Source: Sphingomonas sp. Leaf67
GTDB taxonomy: Bacteria; Pseudomonadota; Alphaproteobacteria; Sphingomonadales; Sphingomonadaceae
Assembly: GCF_001421965.1 (NCBI RefSeq)
Contig: NZ_LMLP01000002.1
Location: forward strand, 44,993-108,992
Direction: 5' to 3'
Length of the DNA: 64,000 nucleotides
Shown here: one piece after another, positions 45,699 to 54,611 of the stretch
Numbering within the stretch: position 1 is the first letter of the stretch
Layout of the letters: each line of letters starts with the position of its first letter
Notes under the pieces: model-generated
What the model saw: only the letters and a program-made list of their open reading frames with translations
What the model was told of the DNA's origin: nothing
Database searches by the model: none
Position numbers and translations under genes: made by a program

Positions 45699-46556
45699 AT
45701 GAAGCTGTGTCGTTATGGCCCCCGAGGGGGCGAGAAGCCCGGGATCGTCGATGCCGATGGCGCGATCCGCGACCTGTCGGGCGTCATCCCTGAACTGACG
45801 ATCAATACGCTGCCGCAGGCACTGGCCACAGATTGCTCTGCCCTGCCGGTGGTGGCAGGGACGCCGCGATACGGAGTGCCGCTAGAGGGCATCGGCAAGA
45901 TCGTCGCGATCGGCCTCAACTACCGTGACCATGCGATCGAGTCTAACCTACCAATTCCGACCGAACCGATGATGTTTATGAAGGCGCTGTCCAGCCTGTC
46001 GGGTCCGGACGACGACGTAATGCTGCCCAAGGGCTCGACGCACAGTGATTGGGAGGTCGAGTTGGGGGTGATCATCGGCAAGACATGCCGCTATGTCGAC
46101 CGCGCCGAGGCGCTGGATCACGTCGCGGGCTATGTCCTCGTCAACGACGTGTCGGAACGCTTCAACCAGAAGCAGCGCGGCACGCAATGGTCGAAGGGGA
46201 AGGGCCACGACACTTTTTGCCCGACCGGTCCGTGGCTGGTGACCCCCGACGAGGTTGGTGATCCGCAGGATCTCGACATGTCACTGGATGTGAACGGCGA
46301 GCGGATGCAGACCGGCAACACGAAGACGATCATCTTCCCGGTCGACGAGCTGATCGCCTATGTCAGCGAATATATCACGCTGGAACCGGGCGATCTGCTC
46401 ATTACCGGTACCCCGCCGGGCGTCGGCGAGGGCAAGAAGCCCGATGCGATCTACCTGAAGGCCGGCGACACGATGGCACTGGCGATCGACAAGCTGGGGA
46501 CGCAGCGACAATCGTTGGTCGCATGGCACCACCCGCGCACCGGAGCGTCGGCATGA
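45699..46556 (+). CDS. 2,4-diketo-3-deoxy-L-rhamnonate hydrolase (FAH family)
   Basis: 285 residues. The fumarylacetoacetate-hydrolase fold is shown by IVAIGLNYRDHAIESNLPIP, PMMFMKALSSLSGPDDDVML, DWEVELGVIIGKTCRYVDRA, GYVLVNDVSERFNQKQRGTQ and LITGTPPGVGEGKKPDAIYL. Acidic metal ligands lie in the EVELGVIIG and VNDVS blocks. In the diketo-hydrolase rhamnose route the FAH member splits 2,4-diketo-3-deoxy-L-rhamnonate into pyruvate and L-lactate (LRA6). The stop overlaps the next start by 4 bp (ATGA). Confidence 0.9.
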   Translation: MKLCRYGPRGGEKPGIVDADGAIRDLSGVIPELTINTLPQALATDCSALPVVAGTPRYGVPLEGIGKIVAIGLNYRDHAIESNLPIPTEPMMFMKALSSLSGPDDDVMLPKGSTHSDWEVELGVIIGKTCRYVDRAEALDHVAGYVLVNDVSERFNQKQRGTQWSKGKGHDTFCPTGPWLVTPDEVGDPQDLDMSLDVNGERMQTGNTKTIIFPVDELIAYVSEYITLEPGDLLITGTPPGVGEGKKPDAIYLKAGDTMALAIDKLGTQRQSLVAWHHPRTGASA

Positions 46557-47302
46557 GCGTCTATGCGGGACGGTTCGCAGGTCGCGCTGCGATCATCACC
46601 GGCGGCGCGTCGGGCCTTGGCAAGGAAGTCGCGCGGCGGATCGTCGCCGAGGGCGGCCAGGTCGTCCTGTGGGACCTGAACGCCAAGGCGCTGGAAACCG
46701 CACAGGCCGAAGTCGGTGCGACTCATGTCGTCGCGCTCAACGTCGCGGAGCTGGCCGATGTCGAGGCAGCGCTGGCGGACAGCAAGGTGGCACTGGGCAA
46801 GGTGGACATTCTGGTCTGTTCGGCCGGAATTACCGGCGCGACCGCGCCCGTCCATGAATTTCCCGTGCAGAGCTGGCGCAACGTGATGAGCGTCAACGTT
46901 GACGGGCTGTTCTATTGCAACCGCTCGGTCGTTCCGTTGATGCTGGAAAACGGCTATGGTCGCATCGTCAACGTGTCGTCGGTCGCGGGAAAGGAGGGAA
47001 ATCCCAACGCCAGCGCCTATTCGGCGTCGAAGGCGGCGGTGATCGGCTTCACCAAGAGCTTGGGCAAGGAACTGGCGGGCAAGGGCGTCATCGCCAACGC
47101 GCTGACGCCGGCGACCTTCGAAAGCCCGATCCTCGACCAGCTGCCGCAGAGCCAGGTTGACTATATGCGCTCCAAGATCCCGATGGGCCGTCTGGGCCTG
47201 ATCGAGGAATCGGCTGCGATGGTCTGCTTCATGGCCAGCGAGGAATGCAGCTTCACCACCGCCGCGACCTTCGACACGTCGGGCGGGCGTACCACCTTCT
47301 GA
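46553..47302 (+). CDS. 2-keto-3-deoxy-L-rhamnonate 4-dehydrogenase (SDR family)
   Basis: 249 residues from the ATG at 46553, coupled to the previous stop (ATGA). IITGGASGLGKEVARRIVAE binds NAD; CSAGITGATAPVHEF, NVSSVAGKEGNPNASAYSAS and KAAVIGFTKSLGKEL hold the catalytic Ser-Tyr-Lys. It ends in FDTSGGRTTF, as in LRA5-type enzymes where the usual VDGG motif is replaced by DTSGG. It oxidises C4 of 2-keto-3-deoxy-L-rhamnonate, giving the diketo acid that the FAH enzyme cleaves. Confidence 0.88.
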   Translation: MSVYAGRFAGRAAIITGGASGLGKEVARRIVAEGGQVVLWDLNAKALETAQAEVGATHVVALNVAELADVEAALADSKVALGKVDILVCSAGITGATAPVHEFPVQSWRNVMSVNVDGLFYCNRSVVPLMLENGYGRIVNVSSVAGKEGNPNASAYSASKAAVIGFTKSLGKELAGKGVIANALTPATFESPILDQLPQSQVDYMRSKIPMGRLGLIEESAAMVCFMASEECSFTTAATFDTSGGRTTF

Positions 47303-47346
47303 CCGCATGACGCGACCCGGAATACCGGGCACGACAGGAGAGCATC

Positions 47347-48270
47347 ATGCACGACGTTCCCTTCGTCGATGCCCATGTCCATTTCTGGGATCTGGCGCGT
47401 CTTCGCTACCCCTGGCTGCAACCGCCGTTCGCCGATGGCGGACCCAACGGCTCGGTCGAGGCGATCGCGCGTACGTATCTGCCCGGCGACTACCGGGTGG
47501 AGGCGGCGGCTTGGAACGTCGTCGGGGCGGTGCATGTCGATGCCGGGGCCGATGCCGGAGACGCGCTCAGCGAAACGCAGTGGCTGGAAGGGCTGGCGGG
47601 AGAAACCGGCCTGCCCGACGCGATCGTCGCCTTTGCTGATTTGGCCGACCCCAATGTCGGCACGCTGCTGGCGCATCATGCCGAACATGGGCGGGTGCGG
47701 GGTGTCCGTCATATCGTGAATTGGCATCCGGATGCGCGACGAAGCTATACCGCTGCCGACCTGACGCGGACCGATCGCTGGGCGGCGGGGTTCGCGCGGC
47801 TGGCCGACCACGGCCTGTCGTTCGACCTGCAATGCTATCCGGCACAGATGATCGCCGTCGCCCGCATCGCGCAGCGCCACCCCCACGTGCCGGTCCTGGT
47901 CAACCATCTCGGCATGCCGGTGCTGACCGATCCCGACGGCGTGTCCGACTGGCGTCGCGGCATGGCGGCTCTCGCGCGCCTGCCGCAGGTGTCGGTCAAG
48001 CTGTCGGGGTTCGGTTTCGTCCAGCGGGAATGGGATGTGGCGTTGGTGCGTCGCTTCGTCGCCGAGACGATCGACCTGTTTGGTCCCGCCCGGGTGATGG
48101 CCGCCAGCGATTTCCCCACCGACCGCCTGTTCGGCAGCTACGACATGGTGCTCGGAGCGCTCGCCGATGCGATCGGCGACCTCGACATGACCGACCGCCG
48201 CGCCATCTGGGGCGGCAATGCCTGCCGCCTGTACCGTATCGATCCCTCCATTCTCGGAGACGTGAAATGA
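47347..48270 (+). CDS. L-rhamnono-lactonase (amidohydrolase family)
   Basis: 307 residues. Amidohydrolase-2 / COG3618-type TIM barrel: FVDAHVHFWDLARLRYPWLQ with the HxH-type metal motif, RGVRHIVNWHPDARR, LSFDLQCYPAQM, VLVNHLGMPVLTDPDG, LPQVSVKLSGFGF and RVMAASDFPTDRLFGSYD. Members of this family open aldono-lactones. In this operon it would convert L-rhamnono-lactone to L-rhamnonate (step 2). Ribosome-binding site GACAGGAGAG. The stop overlaps the permease start (ATGA). Confidence 0.88.
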   Translation: MHDVPFVDAHVHFWDLARLRYPWLQPPFADGGPNGSVEAIARTYLPGDYRVEAAAWNVVGAVHVDAGADAGDALSETQWLEGLAGETGLPDAIVAFADLADPNVGTLLAHHAEHGRVRGVRHIVNWHPDARRSYTAADLTRTDRWAAGFARLADHGLSFDLQCYPAQMIAVARIAQRHPHVPVLVNHLGMPVLTDPDGVSDWRRGMAALARLPQVSVKLSGFGFVQREWDVALVRRFVAETIDLFGPARVMAASDFPTDRLFGSYDMVLGALADAIGDLDMTDRRAIWGGNACRLYRIDPSILGDVK

Positions 48271-49484
48271 AGCGCCCTCAAATCGTCCTGGCGCAGGACG
48301 TGCCGCCGCGCATTCTTCGTACCGCGCTGGCGCTTGCGATCAGCCTCTTCTTTATCTGGGGGTTGGCCTATGGCCTGCTCGACGTGCTGAACAAGCATTT
48401 CCAGGATACGCTGAAGGTCGGCACCGCCGAATCCACTTGGTTGCAGGTCGCCTATTTCGGCGCCTACCTGGTTGTCAGCCTGCCCGCCGGAATGCTGCTG
48501 CAACGGCTGGGGTACAAGGCCGGCATCCTGATCGGACTGGCGGTGACGGCGGTGGGCGCGCTGCTGTTCATTCCGGCCGCCGGCATCGGCCAGTTCGCGC
48601 CATTCGTCGGATCCATGTTCGTGCTCGCATCGGGCCTTGCCTGTCTGGAAACTGCGGCGGACAGCTATGTCAACGTCCTCGGCCCGGCCGAGGGCGCGTC
48701 GCGTCGCCTGAACCTTGCCCAGTCGTTCAACGGCCTCGGCACCTTCATCGGGCCGCTGATCGGCGGTACGCTGTTCTTCGCCGAGGAGGGCAGTACGCCC
48801 AGCGGCGGGCATGACAGCGTCCGCATGATCTATGCCGGCATCGGCATCGCACTGGTCGTTTTCGCCCTGTTCGTCTCGCGCGTAAAACTGCCCGAGATCG
48901 CCGAGCAAACCCACGCTTTGTCCGGTGGGCAGGTCACGCTCAAGCGGCCGCACTTCATCTACGGCGTGCTGACCCAGGCGATCTACATCGGTGCGCAGGT
49001 CGGCATCGGCGCACTGTTCATCAACGTCGCGATCGCGACTTGGGACGGGCTGTCGGCGCGGTCGGCGGCCTATCTGCTATCGCTCGCGCTGGTGACTTTC
49101 ATGCTCGGCCGCTTCGCCTCCACGGCGCTGCTCGCCCGGATCGCACCGCGTACCCTGCTGCTGGTGTTCGGCCTCATTAACGTCGTGCTGACGCTGATCG
49201 TCGCGGCGGGGATCGACCGGGTGTCGCTGATCGCGATGATCGGGGTGTTCTTCTTCATGTCGACGATGTTCCCGACGATCTTTGCGCTGGGGGTCCGCGA
49301 TCTGGGACCGGCGGCGACGCGCGGCGCATCGTTCATGGTCATGGCGATCGGCGGCGGCGTGCTGCTTCCCTATCCGATGGGACTAATCGGCGAACTGTAC
49401 GGCACGCCGGCCGCCTTCCTGCTTCCTGCGGCGGCGTTCGTTGTCGTCAGCCTCTACGCATGGCGCGGCGCCGCCCTGCGTTGA
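48267..49484 (+). CDS. FucP-family 6-deoxysugar:proton symporter
   Basis: 405 residues from the ATG at 48267; the frame upstream runs through the lactonase gene and is not coding. About 12 membrane segments. FFIWGLAYGLLDVLNKHFQD in helix 1 and the following loop is typical of FucP relatives, as are LQVAYFGAYLVVSLPAGMLL and NLAQSFNGLGTFIGPLIGG. FucP imports L-fucose; position in the rhamnose operon argues for L-rhamnose import across the inner membrane. Last gene of the plus arm. Confidence 0.9.
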   Translation: MKRPQIVLAQDVPPRILRTALALAISLFFIWGLAYGLLDVLNKHFQDTLKVGTAESTWLQVAYFGAYLVVSLPAGMLLQRLGYKAGILIGLAVTAVGALLFIPAAGIGQFAPFVGSMFVLASGLACLETAADSYVNVLGPAEGASRRLNLAQSFNGLGTFIGPLIGGTLFFAEEGSTPSGGHDSVRMIYAGIGIALVVFALFVSRVKLPEIAEQTHALSGGQVTLKRPHFIYGVLTQAIYIGAQVGIGALFINVAIATWDGLSARSAAYLLSLALVTFMLGRFASTALLARIAPRTLLLVFGLINVVLTLIVAAGIDRVSLIAMIGVFFFMSTMFPTIFALGVRDLGPAATRGASFMVMAIGGGVLLPYPMGLIGELYGTPAAFLLPAAAFVVVSLYAWRGAALR

Positions 49485-49500
49485 GTAATGGGGAGCATTG

Positions 49501-49710
49501 CTCGATCTGAGCAGCAGCCGGCAGCAGTTCCCGGTTTAGGTCACGGCGGGCAACCGTTTTGTGCTGTACATGAACGGACACTCGGTGGAGACGGAGCTGT
49601 CAACCGATGATATCGACCAATGGCGGCAGGCAACAATCGATCTCGCGCACTGTGTACGGCGCTGACGCAACGTTGCCGCGGCGGTGGTATGACACGAGGT
49701 GAAGCCGGTT
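49501..49710 (+). pseudogene. relic of a GH78-type N-terminal domain
   Basis: A short frame with several stops reads VTAGNRFVLYMNGHSVET, then DDIDQWRQATIDLAHCVRR, a TGA, RNVAAAVV, a TGA and HEVKP. It lines up with the beta-sandwich of the rhamnosidase at 9381-11897 (VSADNRFVLYVNGQRVAAGP and the following block). Only this fragment remains. Confidence 0.65.
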
Positions 49711-50021
49711 AAACGGCCGGCGAACTCGACGCCGCCGCGACGTGAAGTGTTCAATTTGGGCTTTGCCCGCGCTTTCTTGAAAGGAATATTTCGAGGGTTT
49801 AGCTCGAGCACTTGACAGGTCTTGGAGTCGCGCTTGATCCGGCGGTTGAAGCGGGCAAGCATGTCGCGAAACGAGGCGTTGGATGATGGGATCAGAGCGG
49901 GCTGCGGCTTGGTCTGGTGATGGGGTTCAGAAGCGCTGATCCGGGTGAAAGCTAGATGGCAGTGAGAGTTGGCGTCGGTGAAGATGCGCTCCATCTCGCC
50001 GACAGCAGCATTAGCTAGGGT
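49711..50021. other. unassigned stretch between relics
   Basis: About 310 bp. A minus-strand frame is open through it, but its product has no recognisable family and the same frame also runs antisense through the GH78 relic. Probably further decayed sequence. Confidence 0.3.
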
Positions 50022-50165
50022 TTAGATGGCGGTCGTGTTAATTACGCCGTAATCGCCCAGATGATAAGCAACGACGCGTCGATGCCAGCGGCTGTACGCC
50101 ATCCAGATTACCGCTCGCTGCCTTCTTTGAATGTAGGTGTCGATCTCGTCCACCTCGATAACGTG
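50022..50165 (-). pseudogene. fragment of a DDE transposase, IS1-like
   Basis: The minus-strand translation contains VIEVDEIDTYIQRRQRAVIW and RVVAYHLGDYG. This looks like the first catalytic-Asp region of IS1-type transposases. Both ends are missing. The assignment is tentative; it could be a decayed part of the adjacent IS481-type element in another frame. Confidence 0.4.
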
Positions 50166-50169
50166 GGCT

Positions 50170-50540
50170 GTCCAGTCGTGGATCGGGGCGGCAGGCGGGA
50201 TATCTCGAGCCGCTGCAGGCAGCGGTGTGGCGCTGACCGTGTCAGATGCGGGATCATTGGCTGCAGCACATAAAGGCAATCGTTGAGCGGCGGCAAAGTA
50301 TGAGAACGGAATGCCACGAACGTCGCCTCTTCGGCTTGGGTCAAAGTCGTTGAATGAGGGGCCTTCGACCCAGTCTCTAAATCCGTTATTGTCGCTGGCT
50401 TCTGACATTTCGCTACTGTCATCGGTTGATCCCGAGTTCTCGATACAGCGTCGAGAGCGATGCTTGCGGCCGCGGTATAGTTGCTATGATGCCGTGCGTG
50501 GTCGTGGCGCCTCCTAAACGTACCTGTCCTAGACGGCTTC
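50170..50540 (-). pseudogene. IS481-family transposase fragment
   Basis: Across two frames the minus strand gives LGQVRLGGATTTHGIIATIP, PQASLSTLYRELGINR, then MTVAKCQKPATITDLETGSK, AEEATFVAFRSHTLPPLNDC and LQPMIPHLTRSAPHRCLQRL. This is the N-terminal helix-turn-helix and linker of IS481 transposases. The catalytic core is gone after about 50190. One frameshift lies near 50420. Confidence 0.7.
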
Positions 50541-50559
50541 CTTCCATTCTAACGAAAGG

Positions 50560-50790
50560 GTCGCACGTTGAATCGGTGAAACTAAACACATAGTAGGAGG
50601 CGCCATCAACTGCGATCATCGACTCGCCATGCGCTTTGATTGGTTCGCCGGCGGTATCGCACCAGCGCTCGCCAAGGGGGAACGAACGGCGCGGCGTAGC
50701 GCGGCCCGGTTTGCCGCTTCCCAGGTTACATGCAACGAGTTCATGTGCGGCGGCACCGCTCAACATTACCGTCGAGCCCAAGATATGCAT
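50560..50790 (-). pseudogene. relic of a GH43 galactanase-like N-terminus
   Basis: The minus-strand frame has RRSFPLGERWCDTAGEPIKA and HGESMIAVDGASYY, matching the start of the GH43 enzyme at 19172-20353 (SFTPGERWLDTAGKPIQAHG). Similarity stops near 50600, and the frame then runs into the IS481 fragment, which seems to have truncated the gene. Confidence 0.65.
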
Positions 50791-50857
50791 TATTTGGCTT
50801 CTGTTTTATTGGCGGAGGAACCGACCGGTGTGGTGCCAGAACCGGCGACCTCAAGTT

Positions 50858-52318
50858 TTAATGAACCGGCGGGATCGGTCGAACGACGCACGGGGCGGTA
50901 CTCGTGGGCGACGATGCACCCGGCACTATGACGATTGCGCGGTGATAGCTGGTCAGCGCCGGTTGGCCGCTGTCTGTGACCGCCAAGACGACATGGATGG
51001 GATAGGTGGCGGGCGGGGTGAATTGGTCTGTGCGGGCAGTGTTGCCAATCGTCAGCTCGGTACGCATGCTGGTTCCGGACGACAGTGTGATTGACGGGAC
51101 GAACAGCCCGCCGGCTTCGCGATAGCTCAACCAGCGGTAGGTCAGCCGGTCGCCATCGGCATCCTTCGATCCCGCAGCGGTTAAGGCAACGGGTTTGCCC
51201 GGACAAGCTGCAATCTCGACTGGAGCACTCCCGTCTCGGCCGTTGAGCACCGCAGCGGGTGCATGGTTTGCGTCTTTGTAGCGGGGCGTGACCGTCCATC
51301 GCATGCGAGCCGCGAAGTCGTTCTGATAGGCAACGCGCCACCGCCAGATGGTCAACTGTGGCGATTCTGTAACCTCGCCGTCTGCGCCAAGAAGCAGATC
51401 ACCGGAGGTCGTCCACAAACCTAGGTCCGTCGACAACCGGTCATACCGTCCGCCCCAGCCACCCCAGTCCGGTCGCTCCGGGACCGAAAGCCCGTTAGGA
51501 ATGAGGTTCAGGAAAGACGGTGTATCCCCCTCCATAATGTAGGCCGGCAGCGGATATAGCGCACCCAGCGGGCCGACGTCGCGAATGTTAGCTTGGAGCC
51601 AGCCTTTGCTGACGACGCTCTGGTCGGCTCCGGGGAACGAACCGGAAATCCCTCCCCAAGTCGCCTGGTTATAATGGGTGAAGCCGTGGACGTCGGCAAT
51701 CCAGAACAACTTTGGAAAATAGGCGCGCGCCCAAGGTCCCGCGTCATCCTGATCCGAGATCGAGTAGACGCGCAGATTGGCGACGAAGCGGTCAAGCGCT
51801 TCAGCGGATCGCGTAGCGCGCACAGTCCACAAGGCTTGCGCCAAATCGGCGGCACCGCCCCAGACCGCGATCCAGACCGGACGTGGATCGGGACTGTCGA
51901 TGGCTTGAATAATTCGGCGCGAAGCCGCGGTGTCTTTGCCTTTGCCGACGCCGCTCATGCCGTAGACCGGGCTTCCAACGAGAACGCGCGTCTGCAGGCG
52001 CTCGGCATCGGGATAGCGGGCGTCGTGAACGCGCAGGTTCGTTAGCACTGTGCGATATCCGGCGACCCGCTCGTCAATTAACTGGCGAAGCGGAGATCGC
52101 GGATGATGTCGCGATGTCGTCGCGACGAGGCCCTCGATTTCGATATCGTTCGCGTAGAGCAGCAGACGGACAATTGATTCCGAATCATCAGGTTCGTTGC
52201 CGATGTCGGTGAGAACGATCAGGCGCTGACGCGACGACGGCGCTTCTTGCAATCGTGCGACCGCCGGGCCCGCCGTCACAGCAAGCGCTGTAATGGCGAA
52301 AAGGGATCGCGCAAGCAT
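50858..52318 (-). CDS. secreted Sde182-like protein (nucleoside-hydrolase-like domain, DUF1593)
   Basis: 486 residues from the ATG at 52318, favoured by AGGAAGG 8 nt upstream; the frame is open further upstream without coding character. Sec signal MLARSLFAITALAVTAGPAV. The N-terminal domain has RLIVLTDIGNEPDDSESIVR with the nucleoside-hydrolase-like Asp loop, then LVATTSRHHPRSPLRQLIDE and WIAVWGGAADLAQALW. The Ig-like C-terminal domain has AAGSKDADGDRLTYRWLSYR. Relatives are annotated as cellulose-binding or DUF1593 proteins, and their biochemical role is poorly known. It sits at the edge of the sugar cluster, so a glycan role is likely. Confidence 0.82.
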   Translation of the reverse strand: MLARSLFAITALAVTAGPAVARLQEAPSSRQRLIVLTDIGNEPDDSESIVRLLLYANDIEIEGLVATTSRHHPRSPLRQLIDERVAGYRTVLTNLRVHDARYPDAERLQTRVLVGSPVYGMSGVGKGKDTAASRRIIQAIDSPDPRPVWIAVWGGAADLAQALWTVRATRSAEALDRFVANLRVYSISDQDDAGPWARAYFPKLFWIADVHGFTHYNQATWGGISGSFPGADQSVVSKGWLQANIRDVGPLGALYPLPAYIMEGDTPSFLNLIPNGLSVPERPDWGGWGGRYDRLSTDLGLWTTSGDLLLGADGEVTESPQLTIWRWRVAYQNDFAARMRWTVTPRYKDANHAPAAVLNGRDGSAPVEIAACPGKPVALTAAGSKDADGDRLTYRWLSYREAGGLFVPSITLSSGTSMRTELTIGNTARTDQFTPPATYPIHVVLAVTDSGQPALTSYHRAIVIVPGASSPTSTAPCVVRPIPPVH

Positions 52319-53170
52319 CTTGATAGCCTTCCTGAAATTTACACGCTCGATTGTCGACGTAAAGGATCCAAGACGCTTCTCTTGGCTTGATACCGGACTA
52401 GCAACACCGCCGGGTAACTCCGGCCGACATCGGTACGGTCTGACTGTGCCACCGGAACTCGCAAGCACGCCGGATGGCAGGTTGGTCGTCGCCAGCAAGC
52501 CGCTCGTGCGTGCGCGGTACAGGCGAACTTTGATAATGCTTGCCAGATGGGAACTGCTCTTCTCAGCCAATCTTGGTGCTTCCGTCACCGGCCCGTCAAC
52601 GACACTCGTAAATCCCGGCGTCACTGACCGGATGCCAAGAACGGCCGCGAGCAAGCGGTAGTTGGTATGAGCACGCTATAGGTACGAAGCTGACCGGGTC
52701 GATCCTGGGGTCTCAGCGGTTGACGTGAGATTGATGCGAACATTTCCCGCCAAGGGCCCGACCGCTACACCTAGTGGTCAGCAAGACCTCCGTGGTGCAG
52801 CGCTTCATCGACGTCGGATCGGAAGTGATAGCTCGCATAGATACGATCCTTTAATAATACTGCGCGTCTTCGGGCGCCTGCCGAGAACGCCCCATTTGAT
52901 ACTATCAACTAAATTCCTTTAGAGCATCAATCAAACGCAAACGTTCAATTTTTCGGTTGGCAATTTTTGAAGCTGGCCGACCACTGCCCCGGCCCTCTTC
53001 TCCGCTGTCGCCCTGGCGACCACCGTCATCTTGTCGCTATGACCGATGAGTCATGTCCCAAGCGTATGACTGGGTCCGCGTTATGTAGCGCCCCCACATC
53101 AAGGTTGTTCAAGGATGCGGCCGCCGCAGTTCGAGGGATCCGATGGTATTCATGCCTCAAAGCAAGCTGC
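52319..53170. other. 850-bp boundary between sugar cluster and plasmid backbone
   Basis: No gene, IS or tRNA recognised. Frames that remain open upstream of the Sde182-like gene lack coding character. It separates the metabolic cargo from the recombinase gene. Confidence 0.35.
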
Positions 53171-54175
53171 TTAGAGAAACTTTTCGCCAGCGTGCTCGCG
53201 GAATAATTCTCGGCTGCGGACGTAGGCAGCGAGTACTTGCACCGACTTGTGCCGACTTACTTCCTGCATCTTGAAAATGCTGGCGCCTGATGCTTCTGCT
53301 TCGGTTAGAAAGCCAGCGCGTAGGCTATGTCCTGCGAATTCAGAAGGATCGTAGCCAGCCGCTGCGGCGTGCTTTTGCACGAGCCGTGCAACCGCACGAT
53401 CCGACATCCCGCGGTCGGTTAGCCGATCACCGGGCGTCAGCTTGCGAAACAAGGGGCCGTCTTCGTGCGCGGCCTCCTTCATCCAGGCGAGCAGCAACGC
53501 TTTGGGACGAATGCGACGACCTTCGGGGACCGCAATTACGACGCCGGCACGCTCCTGATCTGTTTTTGAGCCGCGGATAATTACCTTCAATCCCTCCGGC
53601 ACGAGTTCAACATCGTCTAGCGTCAACGCAACGATCTCAGATCGGCGCAGGGCTGCTGCCATCCCAAGCGCTAGCACCGCCCGGTCGCGCGCGCTGCGCA
53701 GCCCGTCCCCATCAATAGCGCGCAGCATGTCGCGAAGCGCATCACCGTCCGCCGCCCGCTTACGCACCGGCCGCACGCCCTTGCTGCGGCGAATACCGCC
53801 TAGGACCTGACTGATCACTGCGGCACCCTCCCGGGCCTGAGGCGGCTGCAGCCCCGCCTGCTTGTGGTGATATCCGATCGCTGCGAGCCTCCGCCCGATG
53901 GTCGCGGGCTTTGCACCTTTGTCTGCCTCGGCAGCAAGGAACGTCGCAACAGCGCGAGGATCCGCTGGCAATGGCTCGATTGCCCGGTCGCTGCACCAGG
54001 CAGTGAAAATCCTCCAATCGGACGCATACACTCGTTGGGTCGAACTCGCCCGTGACGCTTTGGCATAGACGGCTGCGCTCTCGATCTCGGCGACCAACAA
54101 ACCAGGCAGCGCGGGTACGCCATCGTCTTCGACCCAGATAACCGGAGAGGGCGCGCTTTCGTCAGGATCAATCAT
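53171..54175 (-). CDS. tyrosine recombinase (integrase/Xer-like)
   Basis: 334 residues from the ATG at 54175, favoured by GAGGG 6-7 nt upstream (a TTG at 54199 is also in frame). The N-terminal SAM-like domain has SRASSTQRVYASDWRIFTAW. The catalytic domain has the first Arg in GMAAALRRSEIVALTLDDVE, Lys in GSKTDQERAG, HSLRAGFLTEAEASG (His-x-x-Arg), SRHKSVQVLAAYVR with the final His and the Tyr nucleophile. Such genes on plasmids resolve multimers or integrate elements. A 28-bp inverted repeat site lies 41 bp upstream of the start. Confidence 0.88.
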   Translation of the reverse strand: MIDPDESAPSPVIWVEDDGVPALPGLLVAEIESAAVYAKASRASSTQRVYASDWRIFTAWCSDRAIEPLPADPRAVATFLAAEADKGAKPATIGRRLAAIGYHHKQAGLQPPQAREGAAVISQVLGGIRRSKGVRPVRKRAADGDALRDMLRAIDGDGLRSARDRAVLALGMAAALRRSEIVALTLDDVELVPEGLKVIIRGSKTDQERAGVVIAVPEGRRIRPKALLLAWMKEAAHEDGPLFRKLTPGDRLTDRGMSDRAVARLVQKHAAAAGYDPSEFAGHSLRAGFLTEAEASGASIFKMQEVSRHKSVQVLAAYVRSRELFREHAGEKFL

Positions 54176-54215
54176 CGACGCCCTCAATATAGCTGACAAA
54201 GCCGCTCGCCAAGCG

Positions 54216-54243
54216 CTGTCCGAGAATCGACTTTATCGGACAG
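54216..54243. other. candidate recombination site or operator
   Basis: CTGTCCGA (54216-54223), 12-bp spacer, TCGGACAG (54236-54243): a perfect 8-bp inverted repeat directly upstream of the recombinase gene. It could be the recombinase core site or its own operator. The 12-bp spacer is longer than usual for Xer sites. Confidence 0.4.
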
Positions 54244-54611
54244 TGTTGTGAACGGGCAGGGGATTGGCGTCTCCGAGGCGTGCTCGTCCGCCGCAGTAGG
54301 CCGCCGAGCTTCGCGTATATCGCGACGTGGCAAGCCGCGCGTGGGCGGCCGGCAAATGCGACGTCAGTCGAGGAACGGTGTTAGGCGGCGTCCAAGCTGC
54401 GCCGGCGAGGTTGAGCGCCGCCGGGTAATCCATCGGACGCTTGGATTGCCGATGTCGTCGACGTCTCGATTCGAAACGTCACGAGTTTCTGTGAACGTCG
54501 AACTGCCGCTGGCAAGCTGCGGTTGGGATCTTAGAACGGCGGCCCGATAGAGAACGAACATGGCTTAGAAAGGTTCTGGCAGAGGATCGCTCCATCTTGC
54601 AGGGGGATCCA
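54244..54611. other. intergenic region between recombinase and HTH gene
   Basis: About 370 bp, no gene recognised. It holds a perfect inverted repeat TCGCG-TATAT-CGCGA at 54311-54325, a possible operator or partition-protein site. Confidence 0.35.

Noticed and set aside
46451..47332. 293-codon minus-strand open frame
   Set aside because: Antisense to the FAH and SDR genes; long only because of high GC content.
47721..48266. N-terminal extension of the FucP-like permease
   Set aside because: The extra 182 codons lie in another frame of the lactonase gene and have no membrane-protein character; the ATG at 48267 overlaps the lactonase stop in the usual coupled way.
48138..48953. 271-codon minus-strand open frame
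   Set aside because: Antisense to the lactonase and permease genes, no recognisable protein.
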